Shown here piece by piece: positions 27,699-35,986 of a DNA stretch of 64,000 nt (its first letter is position 1; every line of letters begins with the position of its first letter). Source of the DNA: Paracoccus seriniphilus (GTDB lineage Bacteria > Pseudomonadota > Alphaproteobacteria > Rhodobacterales > Rhodobacteraceae); NCBI RefSeq assembly GCF_028553745.1, contig NZ_CP067129.1, positions 788,501 through 852,500 of the forward strand. Reading direction: 5' to 3'. The notes under the pieces are model-generated. The model saw only the letters and a list, made by a program, of their open reading frames with translations. It was not told the DNA's origin and searched no databases. The translations under genes and the position numbers were made by a program.

Positions 27699-28547
27699 TT
27701 ATTTCTCCGTCTCGACCAGTCCTTTGACGAACAGCTTTTGCATGGCGATGACCACCGCGACGGGCGGCAGCATCGCCAGCACGGCTGTCGCCATGACCAG
27801 ATGCCATTGGGGCAAACCGTCCACCGCGTCGGCCATGCGTTTGATGCCCGCGACGATGGTATAATATTGTGCGTCAGTGGTGATCAGCAGCGGCCAGAGA
27901 TATTGGTTCCAGCCATAGATGAACAGGATGACAAAGAGTGCCGCCATATTCGTCCGCGACAGCGGCAGAAGGATGTCGCGGAAGAATTTCATCGGGCCGG
28001 CACCGTCGATGCGCGCGGCCTCGACCAGTTCGTCAGGCATGGTCAGGAAGACCTGCCGGAACAGGAATGTGGCCGTGGCGCTGGCGATCAGCGGGATCGA
28101 CAGCCCGGCATAGCTGTTCAGCAGGCCCAGACCGGCGACCACCTGAAAGGTCGGCACGATCCGCACTTCGACGGGCAGCATCAGCGTGATGAAGATGCAC
28201 CAGAAGGCCAGCCCGCGAAACGGAAAGCGGAAATAGACGATGGCAAAGGCCGACAGGATCGAAATGGCGATTTTGCCGATCGCGATTGACAGCGCCATGA
28301 TCAGACTGTTCAGCATCATCCTTCCGACGGGCGGTGTGCCGCTGGTCGAGACGCCGGCATCCAGCATCCGGCTGTAATTTTCGACCAGATGCGGGCCGGG
28401 CCACATCGGGACCGTGCCCGACATGAAATCCGTTGCGCTGTGGGTCGAGGCCACAAAGGCGACCCAGACCGGCAGCGCGACCACCGCGATGCCAAGGATC
28501 AGGACCAGATGGGCCAGCAGGTTCAGGCCGGGGCGGTTTTCGATCAT
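27699..28547 (-). CDS. ugpE: sn-glycerol-3-phosphate ABC transporter permease UgpE
   Basis: The 282-residue permease has six membrane helices and the EAA loop [20 protein letters not shown] facing the ATPase. It has the MalG-type length and a C-terminal helix ending KGLVETEK. Its ATG overlaps the ugpA stop by one base (TGATG). Together with UgpA it forms the channel for glycerol-3-phosphate or glycerophosphodiesters. Confidence 0.9.
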   Translation of the reverse strand: MIENRPGLNLLAHLVLILGIAVVALPVWVAFVASTHSATDFMSGTVPMWPGPHLVENYSRMLDAGVSTSGTPPVGRMMLNSLIMALSIAIGKIAISILSAFAIVYFRFPFRGLAFWCIFITLMLPVEVRIVPTFQVVAGLGLLNSYAGLSIPLIASATATFLFRQVFLTMPDELVEAARIDGAGPMKFFRDILLPLSRTNMAALFVILFIYGWNQYLWPLLITTDAQYYTIVAGIKRMADAVDGLPQWHLVMATAVLAMLPPVAVVIAMQKLFVKGLVETEK

Positions 28548-29425
28548 CAGTATTCGACCTTCTTTTCTACCCAGCGGAACTGGATCACGGTCAGGGTGAT
28601 GACCAGCAACATCAGAACCACGGATTGCGCTGCGGAACTGCCGATGTTCTGGCCAACGAAACCGTCGAAATAGACCTTGTAGACCATGATGTTGGTGGCC
28701 TGCGCCGGGCCGCCCTCGGTGGTGGCGTCAATGACGCCGAATGTGTCGAACATCGCATAGACGATATTCACGACCAGCAGGAAGAATGTCGTCGGTGACA
28801 GCAGCGGCAGGGTGATGTCGAAGAAGCGCCGCACGGGCCCCGCGCCGTCAATGGCCGCCGCCTCGCGCATGCTGGCGGGAATGGCCTGCAGCCCGGCCAC
28901 GAAGAACAGGAAGTTGTAGCTGATCTGTTTCCACGCGCTGGCGATCACGACCAGGATCATCGCGTCGGTCTTGGAGCTGATGTGGTCCCAGTCATAGCCG
29001 ATCACGTCAAGCAGATAGGGCATGATCCCGATGGTCGGGTTGAAGATGAACCACCACAGGATACCGGCGACGGCCGGGGCCACCGCATAGGGCCAGACCA
29101 GCAGAGTCGTGTAAACGCGGGTGGAGCGGATCATCCTGTCCACGGCAATGGCCAGCAGCAGCGACAGGCCCATCGACAAGGCCGTGACCAGCACGGCAAA
29201 GACCGCCGTCACCTGAAGCGAGTTCAGATATTCGGGGCTGTCCAGAAGGGCTGTGAAATTGTCCAGCCCTACAAAGCTGGTGTTGATGCCAAAGGCATCC
29301 TCACGCAGGAAACTTTGCTTGATGGCCTGACCGGCGGGCCACAGGAAAAAGATGAAGGTGATGGCCAGTTGCGGTGCCAGCAATAGCCAGGGGAGCAGCT
29401 GATTGTTGAATATGGTGCGCTTCAT
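28547..29425 (-). CDS. ugpA: sn-glycerol-3-phosphate ABC transporter permease UgpA
   Basis: The product is about 292 residues with six membrane helices and the EAA loop [20 protein letters not shown]. It starts [13 protein letters not shown] as in UgpA homologues, so the ATG at 29425 is preferred; another in-frame ATG is at 29440. A terminator-like hairpin lies between it and ugpB, so expression relative to the binding protein should be reduced. Confidence 0.9.
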   Translation of the reverse strand: MKRTIFNNQLLPWLLLAPQLAITFIFFLWPAGQAIKQSFLREDAFGINTSFVGLDNFTALLDSPEYLNSLQVTAVFAVLVTALSMGLSLLLAIAVDRMIRSTRVYTTLLVWPYAVAPAVAGILWWFIFNPTIGIMPYLLDVIGYDWDHISSKTDAMILVVIASAWKQISYNFLFFVAGLQAIPASMREAAAIDGAGPVRRFFDITLPLLSPTTFFLLVVNIVYAMFDTFGVIDATTEGGPAQATNIMVYKVYFDGFVGQNIGSSAAQSVVLMLLVITLTVIQFRWVEKKVEY

Positions 29426-29438
29426 CGGGGTTCCGGTC

Positions 29439-29477
29439 AAAAAATGGCAAAGGGGGCGCAGACGGCTGCGCCCCCTT
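29439..29477 (-). terminator. Intercistronic terminator-like hairpin between ugpB and ugpA
   Basis: AAGGGGGCGCAG (29450-29461) pairs perfectly with CTGCGCCCCCTT (29466-29477) around a 4-nt loop. On the minus strand a T-run (T6 at 29444-29439) follows. It should end many transcripts after ugpB. Confidence 0.8.
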
Positions 29478-29491
29478 GTCTTGTAGCAGGC

Positions 29492-30811
29492 TTACTGGTG
29501 CTGCGCCTTGAATTCCGCGATCAGCTTGTTGCCGCGTTCGACAACACTGTCCAGAGCCTCCTGCGCATCCTTGGACCCGCTCAGCATCTGTTCGAATTCC
29601 TCGTCGATGATGCCGCGGATCTGCACATAATTGCCGAAACGCAGGCCTTTGGAATTCTCGGTCGGTGCGTTCAGAGTGATCTGTTGCAGGGCAACTTCCG
29701 AGCCGGGGTTCTGATCATAGTAGTTCTGTTCCTTGCCCAGATCATAGGCTGCCTGGGTGATCGGCAGATAGCCCGAGAACTGGTGCCAGTCGGCCTGAAC
29801 CTCGGGCGAGGACAGATATTCAAAGAACCTGGCCGCGCCTGCATATTCCTCGTCGGGGCGCCCCGAGAGAACCCAAAGCGTCGCGCCGCCGATGATGCTG
29901 TTCTGAGGCGCACCTTCAACATCGTCGTAATAGGGCAGCATGCCATAGCCCAGTTCGAAATCGGTCGCATTGGCGATGACGCCCGCGCGGCTGGCCGAAC
30001 TGTTCATGATCATCGCGCAATCCTGCGAATAGAACATCGGCGGGGCGTTGTCGCCGCCCACCGGGCCACCATATTTGAAGATGCCTTCATCGGCCCATTT
30101 CTTCAGATTGGCCCAATGCTTGGCCTGAACCGGGCCATTCACCGTCAGTTTCGCGTCCAGACCGCCAAAACCGTTCTGCTCGGTGCCGATCGGCTGATTG
30201 TGCCAGGCGCTGAAATTCTCGGTCTGGATCCAGCTGATCCAGCCCGTGGTAAAGCCGCAGGATGCCGCGCCGGAATCAATGATCTTCCTGGAAAACTCTT
30301 CCATTTCGCCCCAGGTCTTGGGCGGGGTGTCGGGGTCAAGGCCGGCCTTCTCGAAGATGTCCTTGTTGTAATACAGGATCGGGGTCGAGCTGTTGAAGGG
30401 CATCGACAGCATATTGCCATCGGTATCGGTGTAATAGCCGACCACCGCGGGCAGGAAGGCGTCCTGGTCGAAGGGAACGCCCTGATCCTGCATCAACTGG
30501 TGGACGGGCACGATTGCACCTTCGGCGGCCATCATGGTGCCGGTGCCGACTTCAAACACCTGCACGATGGCGGGCTGCTGCTTGGCGCGGAATGCCGCGA
30601 TGGCAGCGGTCATGGTTTCGGGATAGGTGCCCTTGTAGGACGGGATCACATTGTATTCGTCCTGGCTTTCGTTGAAGCCCTTGACGATCTCCTCCAGCTT
30701 GGCGCCCAGTTCGCCGCCCATGGCGTGCCACCATTGGATGTCGGTCTTGGCATTGGCGGCCGAGAGAGACGCGATCAGCGCAAGGGCCGATGCGGTAAGA
30801 ATACGAGACAT
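29492..30811 (-). CDS. ugpB: sn-glycerol-3-phosphate ABC transporter substrate-binding protein
   Basis: The 439-residue periplasmic binding protein starts with a signal peptide (MSRILTASALALIASLSAANA, cleaved after about 21 residues). The mature part opens with IQWWHAMGG and contains EVGTGTMMAAEGA and FNSSTPILYYNKD, typical UgpB segments. The ATG at 30811 is chosen over 30841 because GGGAGGAA precedes it and the signal peptide then starts correctly. It is the first gene of ugpBAEC, with a Pho box about 75 nt upstream. Confidence 0.93.
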   Translation of the reverse strand: MSRILTASALALIASLSAANAKTDIQWWHAMGGELGAKLEEIVKGFNESQDEYNVIPSYKGTYPETMTAAIAAFRAKQQPAIVQVFEVGTGTMMAAEGAIVPVHQLMQDQGVPFDQDAFLPAVVGYYTDTDGNMLSMPFNSSTPILYYNKDIFEKAGLDPDTPPKTWGEMEEFSRKIIDSGAASCGFTTGWISWIQTENFSAWHNQPIGTEQNGFGGLDAKLTVNGPVQAKHWANLKKWADEGIFKYGGPVGGDNAPPMFYSQDCAMIMNSSASRAGVIANATDFELGYGMLPYYDDVEGAPQNSIIGGATLWVLSGRPDEEYAGAARFFEYLSSPEVQADWHQFSGYLPITQAAYDLGKEQNYYDQNPGSEVALQQITLNAPTENSKGLRFGNYVQIRGIIDEEFEQMLSGSKDAQEALDSVVERGNKLIAEFKAQHQ

Positions 30812-30882
30812 GTTTTTCCTCCCAGTGAGGTTGCGGTTCAAAGTCGGCCTAGCGGCGCTTGATGACGAACGTGCAACGATGC

Positions 30883-30901
30883 TGTGAAGGAAATGTGACA
30901 G
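30883..30901 (-). promoter_or_regulatory. Pho box upstream of ugpB
   Basis: On the minus strand the site reads CTGTCAC-ATTT-CCTTCAC-A, two 7-bp half-sites close to the PhoB consensus CTGTCAT-N4-CTGTCAT. It lies about 70 nt before the ugpB start. It predicts induction of the operon by phosphate starvation through PhoB, in line with glycerol-3-phosphate as a phosphate source. Confidence 0.75.
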
Positions 30902-30992
30902 CCTTTGTTCATTCGGTCAATATTCTGTTTTTTTCGACTTTGTTGTTATTTTTTCCATGTTTGGGTTCAATTTTCGGTTGCGAACCGCAGGT

Positions 30993-31997
30993 CTAGGATT
31001 CCGGCTTCGCGGCGAAAAGCGATTTGATGGCTGCAAGCAGGGGCAGGACGGTTGCCTGAAGCAGGGGGTTGATCAGGCCGGTGGTGATCGGGATCAGCAC
31101 CAGGCCCAGCATCAGGCCGCCGATACCGTCGAAAAACGCGGTGGTCATCCAGCTGACAGCGCCGGGCCAGTGATTGATGGCGGCCGCGACGGCCAGAGCC
31201 TGATGATGGATCCAGTCATAGGGGGCCGACCATCCCAGCGAGTCCAGACCGTGGACGATGATATTGCCACCGACCCAGAGCATGGCCGCCGTGCCCACGA
31301 CGGTCAGCGTCGTCATCAATCCGGGCATGACCTTGACGATCCCACGCCCGAAGGCGGCAATCAGCCCCCTGCGATCGGTTGCCAGATGCACGCCGACGTC
31401 ATCGGCCTTCACGATCAGCGCCACGGCTCCATAGACCGTGACCGTGATGCCGATGGCGACGACCCCAAGGATCAGGGCTTTCATCCACAGCGGATCTTCG
31501 GCGGGAATCGTGGACAGGGCGATGGTCATGATCTCGGCCGACAGGATGAAATCCGTCTTGATCGCGCCGGCGACGCGCTCTTCTTCCAGGGCCGAGCCGT
31601 CACCGTCGGGGTGGATATGCTTTTCGCTGTCATGCCGGTCCGTGTGGATGAACAGATGCGCGATCTTCTCGGCCCCCTCGAAACACAGATAGGCCCCGCC
31701 GATCATCAAAAAGGGCGTAATCAGCCATGGCGCAAAGGCTGACAGCAGCAGCGCCACGGGCAACAGGATCACCAGCTTGTTGAAGATCGATCCCTTGGTG
31801 ATCTTCCAGACGATCGGCAGTTCGCGGCTGGCATGGAAACCATGCACATATTTCGGCGTGACAGCGGCATCATCGATAAGGGCGCCTGCGGCCTTGGCCC
31901 CGGCCTGGGCGGCCTGACCCGCCACATCGTCAATTGACGCCGCGGCCACTTTCGAAATCGCGGCGACGTCATCCAGAAGCGCTATCAGCCCGCTCAT
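30993..31997 (-). CDS. DUF808 (YedI-family) inner-membrane protein
   Basis: The 334-residue product begins MSGLIALLDDVAAISKVAAASIDDV, the conserved start of DUF808 proteins. About seven hydrophobic segments follow, with the soluble stretch EEERVAGAIKTDFILSAEIM in the middle. E. coli YedI belongs here; the function is unknown. It stands alone between the ugp operon and the fasciclin gene, all on the minus strand with gaps of about 180 bp. Confidence 0.85.
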   Translation of the reverse strand: MSGLIALLDDVAAISKVAAASIDDVAGQAAQAGAKAAGALIDDAAVTPKYVHGFHASRELPIVWKITKGSIFNKLVILLPVALLLSAFAPWLITPFLMIGGAYLCFEGAEKIAHLFIHTDRHDSEKHIHPDGDGSALEEERVAGAIKTDFILSAEIMTIALSTIPAEDPLWMKALILGVVAIGITVTVYGAVALIVKADDVGVHLATDRRGLIAAFGRGIVKVMPGLMTTLTVVGTAAMLWVGGNIIVHGLDSLGWSAPYDWIHHQALAVAAAINHWPGAVSWMTTAFFDGIGGLMLGLVLIPITTGLINPLLQATVLPLLAAIKSLFAAKPES

Positions 31998-32100
31998 ATG
32001 TTGTCCGATCCTGTCCTGTTGCTGACTGTGAATCTGAAAGGGCGGCGGTCAGGTTGCAACCCCGCATCTGTCCGCAAGCCGGAAACCGTTGCGTCCAAAG

Positions 32101-32132
32101 GAAAGGCCCGCGCGAAATTCATCACGCGGGCC
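32101..32132 (-). terminator. Terminator after the fasciclin gene
   Basis: GGCCCGCG (32105-32112) and CGCGGGCC (32125-32132) form a perfect 8-bp stem with a 12-nt loop. On the minus strand TTTCC follows, giving a short T-run. Confidence 0.6.
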
Positions 32133-32185
32133 GGTCTGTCAGCCTGTGATCAGGCGGACGCAAGGACGATCACATCCGGGGACGA

Positions 32186-32746
32186 TCACATCCGAGGCGT
32201 CATCACCGTGTCGATGACATGGATCACGCCGTTGGACTGATCCACATCGGGAATGGTGACGGTGGCGACCGAGCCATTCTCGTCCGTCAGTTGCAACGCA
32301 TTGTTGTCAGGATTGATCGAGGCGGTCAGCGTGCAGCCCCCCAGAGTGGGAACAGGATGGGCGCCGCCGTCATCCATGATCATCTTGCCGATGGCCGGTG
32401 ACATCGCATCGGCGGCCACGACATGGCATTTCAGGACGGTTGCCAGCGTTTCCCTGTTTTCAGGCTTCAGCAGGTCGGCGACGGCTTCCGGCGGCAGTTT
32501 CGCAAAGGCTGCATTCGTCGGGGCAAAGACCGTGAAGGGGCCGGGGCCCATCAGCGTCTCGGCCAGACCGGCAGCCTTCACCGCCGCGACCAGCGTGGTG
32601 TGGTCGGCGGAATTGACGGCGTTTTCCACGATGTTCTTGTCGGGGCTCATCTCGGCACCGCCGACCATCGTGTTGGCGGCAAAGGCACCTCCGGTCAGGG
32701 CGGCGGTCACGGTTGCGGTAAGGATCGCGGTCTTGATGCGGGTCAT
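32186..32746 (-). CDS. Secreted fasciclin-domain protein
   Basis: The 186-residue product has a signal peptide (about residues 1-23, ending GGAFA) and a single fasciclin (FAS1) domain. Its motifs are FTVFAPTNAAFAKLP and the C-terminal NGVIHVIDTVMTPRM. FAS1 proteins are periplasmic or surface proteins linked to adhesion and stress. AGGAAG stands before the ATG. It lies about 100 bp downstream of an ECF sigma/anti-sigma pair on the same strand, so it is a likely target or operon member of that sigma factor. Confidence 0.9.
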   Translation of the reverse strand: MTRIKTAILTATVTAALTGGAFAANTMVGGAEMSPDKNIVENAVNSADHTTLVAAVKAAGLAETLMGPGPFTVFAPTNAAFAKLPPEAVADLLKPENRETLATVLKCHVVAADAMSPAIGKMIMDDGGAHPVPTLGGCTLTASINPDNNALQLTDENGSVATVTIPDVDQSNGVIHVIDTVMTPRM

Positions 32747-32766
32747 GGTCTTCCTCCGGGCAAACC

Positions 32767-32787
32767 GGGACGGGGTTTTCCCGTCCC
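32767..32787 (-). other. Hairpin in the 5' leader of the fasciclin gene
   Basis: GGGACGGG (32767-32774) and CCCGTCCC (32780-32787) form an 8-bp stem with a 5-nt loop, ending about 20 nt before the start codon and close to the Shine-Dalgarno. It may stabilise a processed mRNA or mark the anti-sigma/fasciclin junction. Confidence 0.45.
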
Positions 32788-32847
32788 TCTGCCCCTAGTC
32801 ACGGAGGGATTCCGAAAAAGTTGCGCAGAGAGGCAAAATTTTCGATG

Positions 32848-33561
32848 TCACGAGTTCGTGAGCGCCGCAATGGCCACGACAGGTCCGGTGGCCTGACCTG
32901 TCGGCGATCCGCCTTCGGGCTCGTCGGACAGGGCGATCTGGATTTCCTCGGACGGATCCAGCCCTTCGGGCAGGGTCATGCGCAATGATCCTTCGCGCGG
33001 GACAAGCCCGATCGAGATCGGCGCCGAGCCGTCCGGTTTGATCCACCAGATTTCATAGTCGCGCCCCTCACCGGCAGATCCGTCTTCCAGCGCGATTTCC
33101 ATGTCGCGCCCGTCAACCCGTGCCGCGACGCGCAGGGCATCATCCTCGGTGACAAGCTCGGCGGTGTACGCTTGGCCGGGGGCGGGCTGACGGCTGGCCT
33201 GATCGGGCAGCCACAGGAATGCGGCCAGAGCGGCGAGGGTCGCAAAGCCCGCGAACAGCGCGAAGGGCCGGCGCCACCATGGGGCGGTGGCATTCAGATC
33301 CTTGGCCAGAGGTGCCTGAACGTGGCCCAGCTTTTCACGAATGCCCTGCCTTGCGCGGGCAGGGGCCATGACCGGGGTCAGGTCTTCGGCCAGCGTGGCA
33401 AGGCGTTCCTGCCAGTCGCGGACCGATTGCGCGAAATCCGGGTCTTCGGACAGGCGGGCCACTGCGGCGGCGGCCTCGTCGCCCTCCAGCAGGCCAATGG
33501 CCAGTTCCGCCGCCAGCGCCTGATCTTCTTCGCTTGGGGTCAGTGGGATCTCTTCACTCAT
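32848..33561 (-). CDS. Anti-sigma factor, RskA-like
   Basis: The 237-residue product starts MSEEIPLTPSEEDQ. A cytoplasmic N-terminal region (about 1-90) with LAIGLLEGDEAAAAV would bind the sigma factor. One membrane helix follows (about 95-115) and then a periplasmic RskA-type domain (EIWWIKPDG, GLVPREG). The true start is the ATG at 33561, which overlaps the sigma factor stop by 4 nt (ATGA); the frame is open upstream only because it is antisense-like within the sigma gene. No zinc-binding HxxxCxxC motif is seen. Confidence 0.85.
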   Translation of the reverse strand: MSEEIPLTPSEEDQALAAELAIGLLEGDEAAAAVARLSEDPDFAQSVRDWQERLATLAEDLTPVMAPARARQGIREKLGHVQAPLAKDLNATAPWWRRPFALFAGFATLAALAAFLWLPDQASRQPAPGQAYTAELVTEDDALRVAARVDGRDMEIALEDGSAGEGRDYEIWWIKPDGSAPISIGLVPREGSLRMTLPEGLDPSEEIQIALSDEPEGGSPTGQATGPVVAIAALTNS

Positions 33562-34112
33562 TGGCTGACACAGTCCTTCAGGCTGAGCAGGCTGCGGCGC
33601 AGCCAACTGCGGACGGTGTTGATCGGTTTGCCCTCGCGTTCGGCCAGATCGGCATAGGTGGCGCCCTCCAGATAGACCGCACGTACGGCCTGGGCCTGCT
33701 GATCGGCCATGGCCGACAGGCAGTCGTCCAGCATCCTGCGTTCCTGCGCCCGGATCGCCACTGATTCGGGGCCGGGTTCGGTCGAGGCGACGGTTTCGGC
33801 CAGATCGGCGGCCATGCCCGCGGGGCGCGACCGGCGGGCGCGCAGCCGGTCGATCGCGCGGTTGCGGGCGATCGTGATCAGCCATGTCATCGGGGAGAGG
33901 CCGTTCGAAGCATAGCGCGAGGCATTCTGCCAGACCTTGATATACACGTCCTGCAGCGTTTCCTCGGCCTCGGGGCGGTCTTTCAGAACCGACAGGCAGA
34001 CAGCATGCAGCTTGGACGATGTGACATCATACAGCGCGTCAAAGGCCGAGCGGTCGCCCATGGCAACCCGCGCTATCATTTCTTCCAGTTGAAGTCGGCG
34101 GGCATCCTGCAC
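33558..34112 (-). CDS. ECF-family RNA polymerase sigma factor
   Basis: The product is about 184 residues with region 2 (FDALYDVTSSKLHAV, ETLQDVYIKVWQNA, WLITIARNRAIDRLRA) and region 4 (AVRAVYLEGATYADLAEREGKPINTVRSWLRR), with no regions 1 or 3, as in ECF sigma factors. It pairs with the RskA-like anti-sigma gene by an ATGA overlap. The start is uncertain: GTG at 34112 gives the usual length, ATG at 34079 a shorter protein. The gene is divergent from cobS. Confidence 0.87.
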   Translation of the reverse strand: MQDARRLQLEEMIARVAMGDRSAFDALYDVTSSKLHAVCLSVLKDRPEAEETLQDVYIKVWQNASRYASNGLSPMTWLITIARNRAIDRLRARRSRPAGMAADLAETVASTEPGPESVAIRAQERRMLDDCLSAMADQQAQAVRAVYLEGATYADLAEREGKPINTVRSWLRRSLLSLKDCVSQ

Positions 34113-34244
34113 AATGTGTCTCGATGGTGATTTCCGGTTTGGCGTAACCTTATGGGCGCAGTTTGGGGGCGTCAACGCGCGCCCTGCTTGCACAGTCGCC
34201 ACGAATGCGCGATCAAGGCGCGGATGCGAGGAAAGGGCCCGAAT

Positions 34245-35216
34245 ATGCTGGACGCGAACGCCAAACCAACCGAAGAGATCGACCTGCGCGAAGTGTTCGG
34301 TCTGGACAGCGACATGAAGGTCAGGGGATTTGCCGAACGCAGCGAGCGCGTCCCCGAGATCGACAGCACCTATAAGTTCGACCCCGACACGACTTTGGCA
34401 ATCCTTGCCGGCTTTGCCTATAATCGGCGTGTCATGGTGCAGGGCTATCACGGGACCGGGAAATCCACCCATATCGAACAGGTTGCGGCGCGGCTGAACT
34501 GGCCCTGTGTGCGGGTCAACCTGGACAGCCATGTCAGCCGGATCGATCTGATCGGCAAGGATGCGATCAAGCTGGTCGATGGAAAACAGGTCACGGTCTT
34601 TCACGAGGGCATCCTGCCATGGGCCCTGCGCAACCAGACCGCCATCGTCTTTGACGAATATGACGCCGGGCGCGCCGACGTGATGTTCGTCATCCAGCGC
34701 GTGCTCGAGGCTGATGGCAAGCTGACCCTGCTGGATCAGAACGAAATCATCACGCCGAACCCCTATTTCCGGTTGTTCGCGACATCGAACACCGTGGGTC
34801 TGGGCGACACGACCGGGCTGTATCACGGGACGCAACAGATCAACCAAGCGCAGATGGACCGCTGGTCCCTTGTGGCGACGCTGAACTATCTGTCCCATGA
34901 TGCCGAAACGGCAATCGTGCTGGCCAAGAACCCGACCTACAACAATGAGAAGGGCCGCAAGATCATCAGCCAGATGGTCAGCCTTGCCGATCTGACCCGG
35001 ACCGCCTTCATCCAGGGCGATCTGTCCACGGTGATGTCACCGCGGACCGTGATCAGCTGGGCACAGAATGCGCGGATCTTCGATGATATCGGCTATGCCT
35101 TCCGGCTGACCTTCCTGAACAAATGCGACGAGCTCGAGCGTCAGACCGTGGCCGAGTTCTATCAGCGTCTGTTTGACGAGGAACTGCCCGAAAGCGCCGC
35201 CGCGAAGGCGCTGTGA
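34245..35216 (+). CDS. cobS: Aerobic cobaltochelatase subunit CobS
   Basis: The 323-residue AAA+ ATPase has Walker A GYHGTGKS (residues 67-74), Walker [10 protein letters not shown] and sensor-1 [11 protein letters not shown]. With CobT and CobN it inserts cobalt into hydrogenobyrinic acid a,c-diamide in the aerobic B12 pathway. AGGAAAGGG stands before the ATG at 34245; the frame is open further upstream but reads as non-coding. cobT follows after one intervening gene; cobN is not in the window. Confidence 0.94.
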   Translation: MLDANAKPTEEIDLREVFGLDSDMKVRGFAERSERVPEIDSTYKFDPDTTLAILAGFAYNRRVMVQGYHGTGKSTHIEQVAARLNWPCVRVNLDSHVSRIDLIGKDAIKLVDGKQVTVFHEGILPWALRNQTAIVFDEYDAGRADVMFVIQRVLEADGKLTLLDQNEIITPNPYFRLFATSNTVGLGDTTGLYHGTQQINQAQMDRWSLVATLNYLSHDAETAIVLAKNPTYNNEKGRKIISQMVSLADLTRTAFIQGDLSTVMSPRTVISWAQNARIFDDIGYAFRLTFLNKCDELERQTVAEFYQRLFDEELPESAAAKAL

Positions 35217-35863
35217 AGGTCGCGCTGACAGCCTGTCTGTCCGTCCCGGTCGCGCTGATCGGGGTTTCGGCGGCTGCGCAACCGGTACTGCCTGCCGATG
35301 AGGCGGCGATCCTGCCGCGCATCGTTCAGGCCGTTCAGGTCGATATCTCGGATGAATATATCGGTGCCGAGCGGGCGATTCTGCTGGCCAGTGGCGATCC
35401 CGATGCCAGCAGTGCCGATCTGGTCATTCTGGTCGGAGCGCCCGATGAGCGGGTCGGCCAGCCGATCGCGATCGGGCGCAATCTGCTGTGGATGGGCCAG
35501 ATGGCCGGGCAGATTCCGCAGCTTGAGGTCACGTCGAACCACGGGTTGAAGGTCCGGGCAGAGCAGATCGGCATCGGCCGCAATGCCTGGGACGAGACCC
35601 TGACCCTGGCCGAGCGTGAAGGCGAAATCCGCATTGCCGGCTATACGCTGAATCAATGGGATCGCCTGACCGGGGCCTCGGCGACCTGCGACTGGAATCT
35701 GCTGACCGGCAGATGGGTGCAGGATATCAGCCCTTCTGCCGATTCGGGACTGTCCGCCATCCACAAGGAAGGCGGACAGCCGGCCCATTACCTTCTGTCG
35801 GACTGGCGCATGGACGATCAAGGCTGGCCCGATTTCTGTGCGGTCGATCTGGACGAATATTGA
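35213..35863 (+). CDS. Exported protein of unknown function between cobS and cobT
   Basis: The 216-residue product begins at a GTG that overlaps the cobS stop (GTGA). The N-terminus [23 protein letters not shown] looks like a signal peptide, so the protein should be periplasmic. The rest is soluble, acidic, with two Cys (ATCDWN and DFCAVD near the C-terminus) that could form a disulfide. No family is recognised. Translational coupling to a cytoplasmic chelatase subunit is odd for an exported protein. Confidence 0.75.
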   Translation: MKVALTACLSVPVALIGVSAAAQPVLPADEAAILPRIVQAVQVDISDEYIGAERAILLASGDPDASSADLVILVGAPDERVGQPIAIGRNLLWMGQMAGQIPQLEVTSNHGLKVRAEQIGIGRNAWDETLTLAEREGEIRIAGYTLNQWDRLTGASATCDWNLLTGRWVQDISPSADSGLSAIHKEGGQPAHYLLSDWRMDDQGWPDFCAVDLDEY

Positions 35864-35986
35864 GGCGAGCCGCTCTGTCGCGCCACCTCGCCGTTCGGAT
35901 TCTCCGCATTTGTGCAACCGCAGGCGGCAAGGGGCCGCGATATCTGCCCCCTTGCGACAGGCTGCGCCTGGTGGTCTATGGAAGAT

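Noticed and set aside
32160..32195. Tandem 16-bp repeat (GGACGATCACATCC twice) at the end of the fasciclin gene
   Set aside because: Only two copies, at the stop codon; a small slippage duplication without apparent function.
33562..33885. N-terminal extension of the anti-sigma factor
   Set aside because: It lies in another frame of the sigma factor gene and has an Arg/Pro/Gly-rich non-natural composition.
34113..34244. Cobalamin riboswitch before cobS
   Set aside because: The 130-bp gap lacks a recognisable B12 box and is too short for a full aptamer with its expression platform.
34113..34898. N-terminal extension of the ECF sigma factor
   Set aside because: It is antisense to cobS; sigma region 2 begins only after about residue 270 of this frame.
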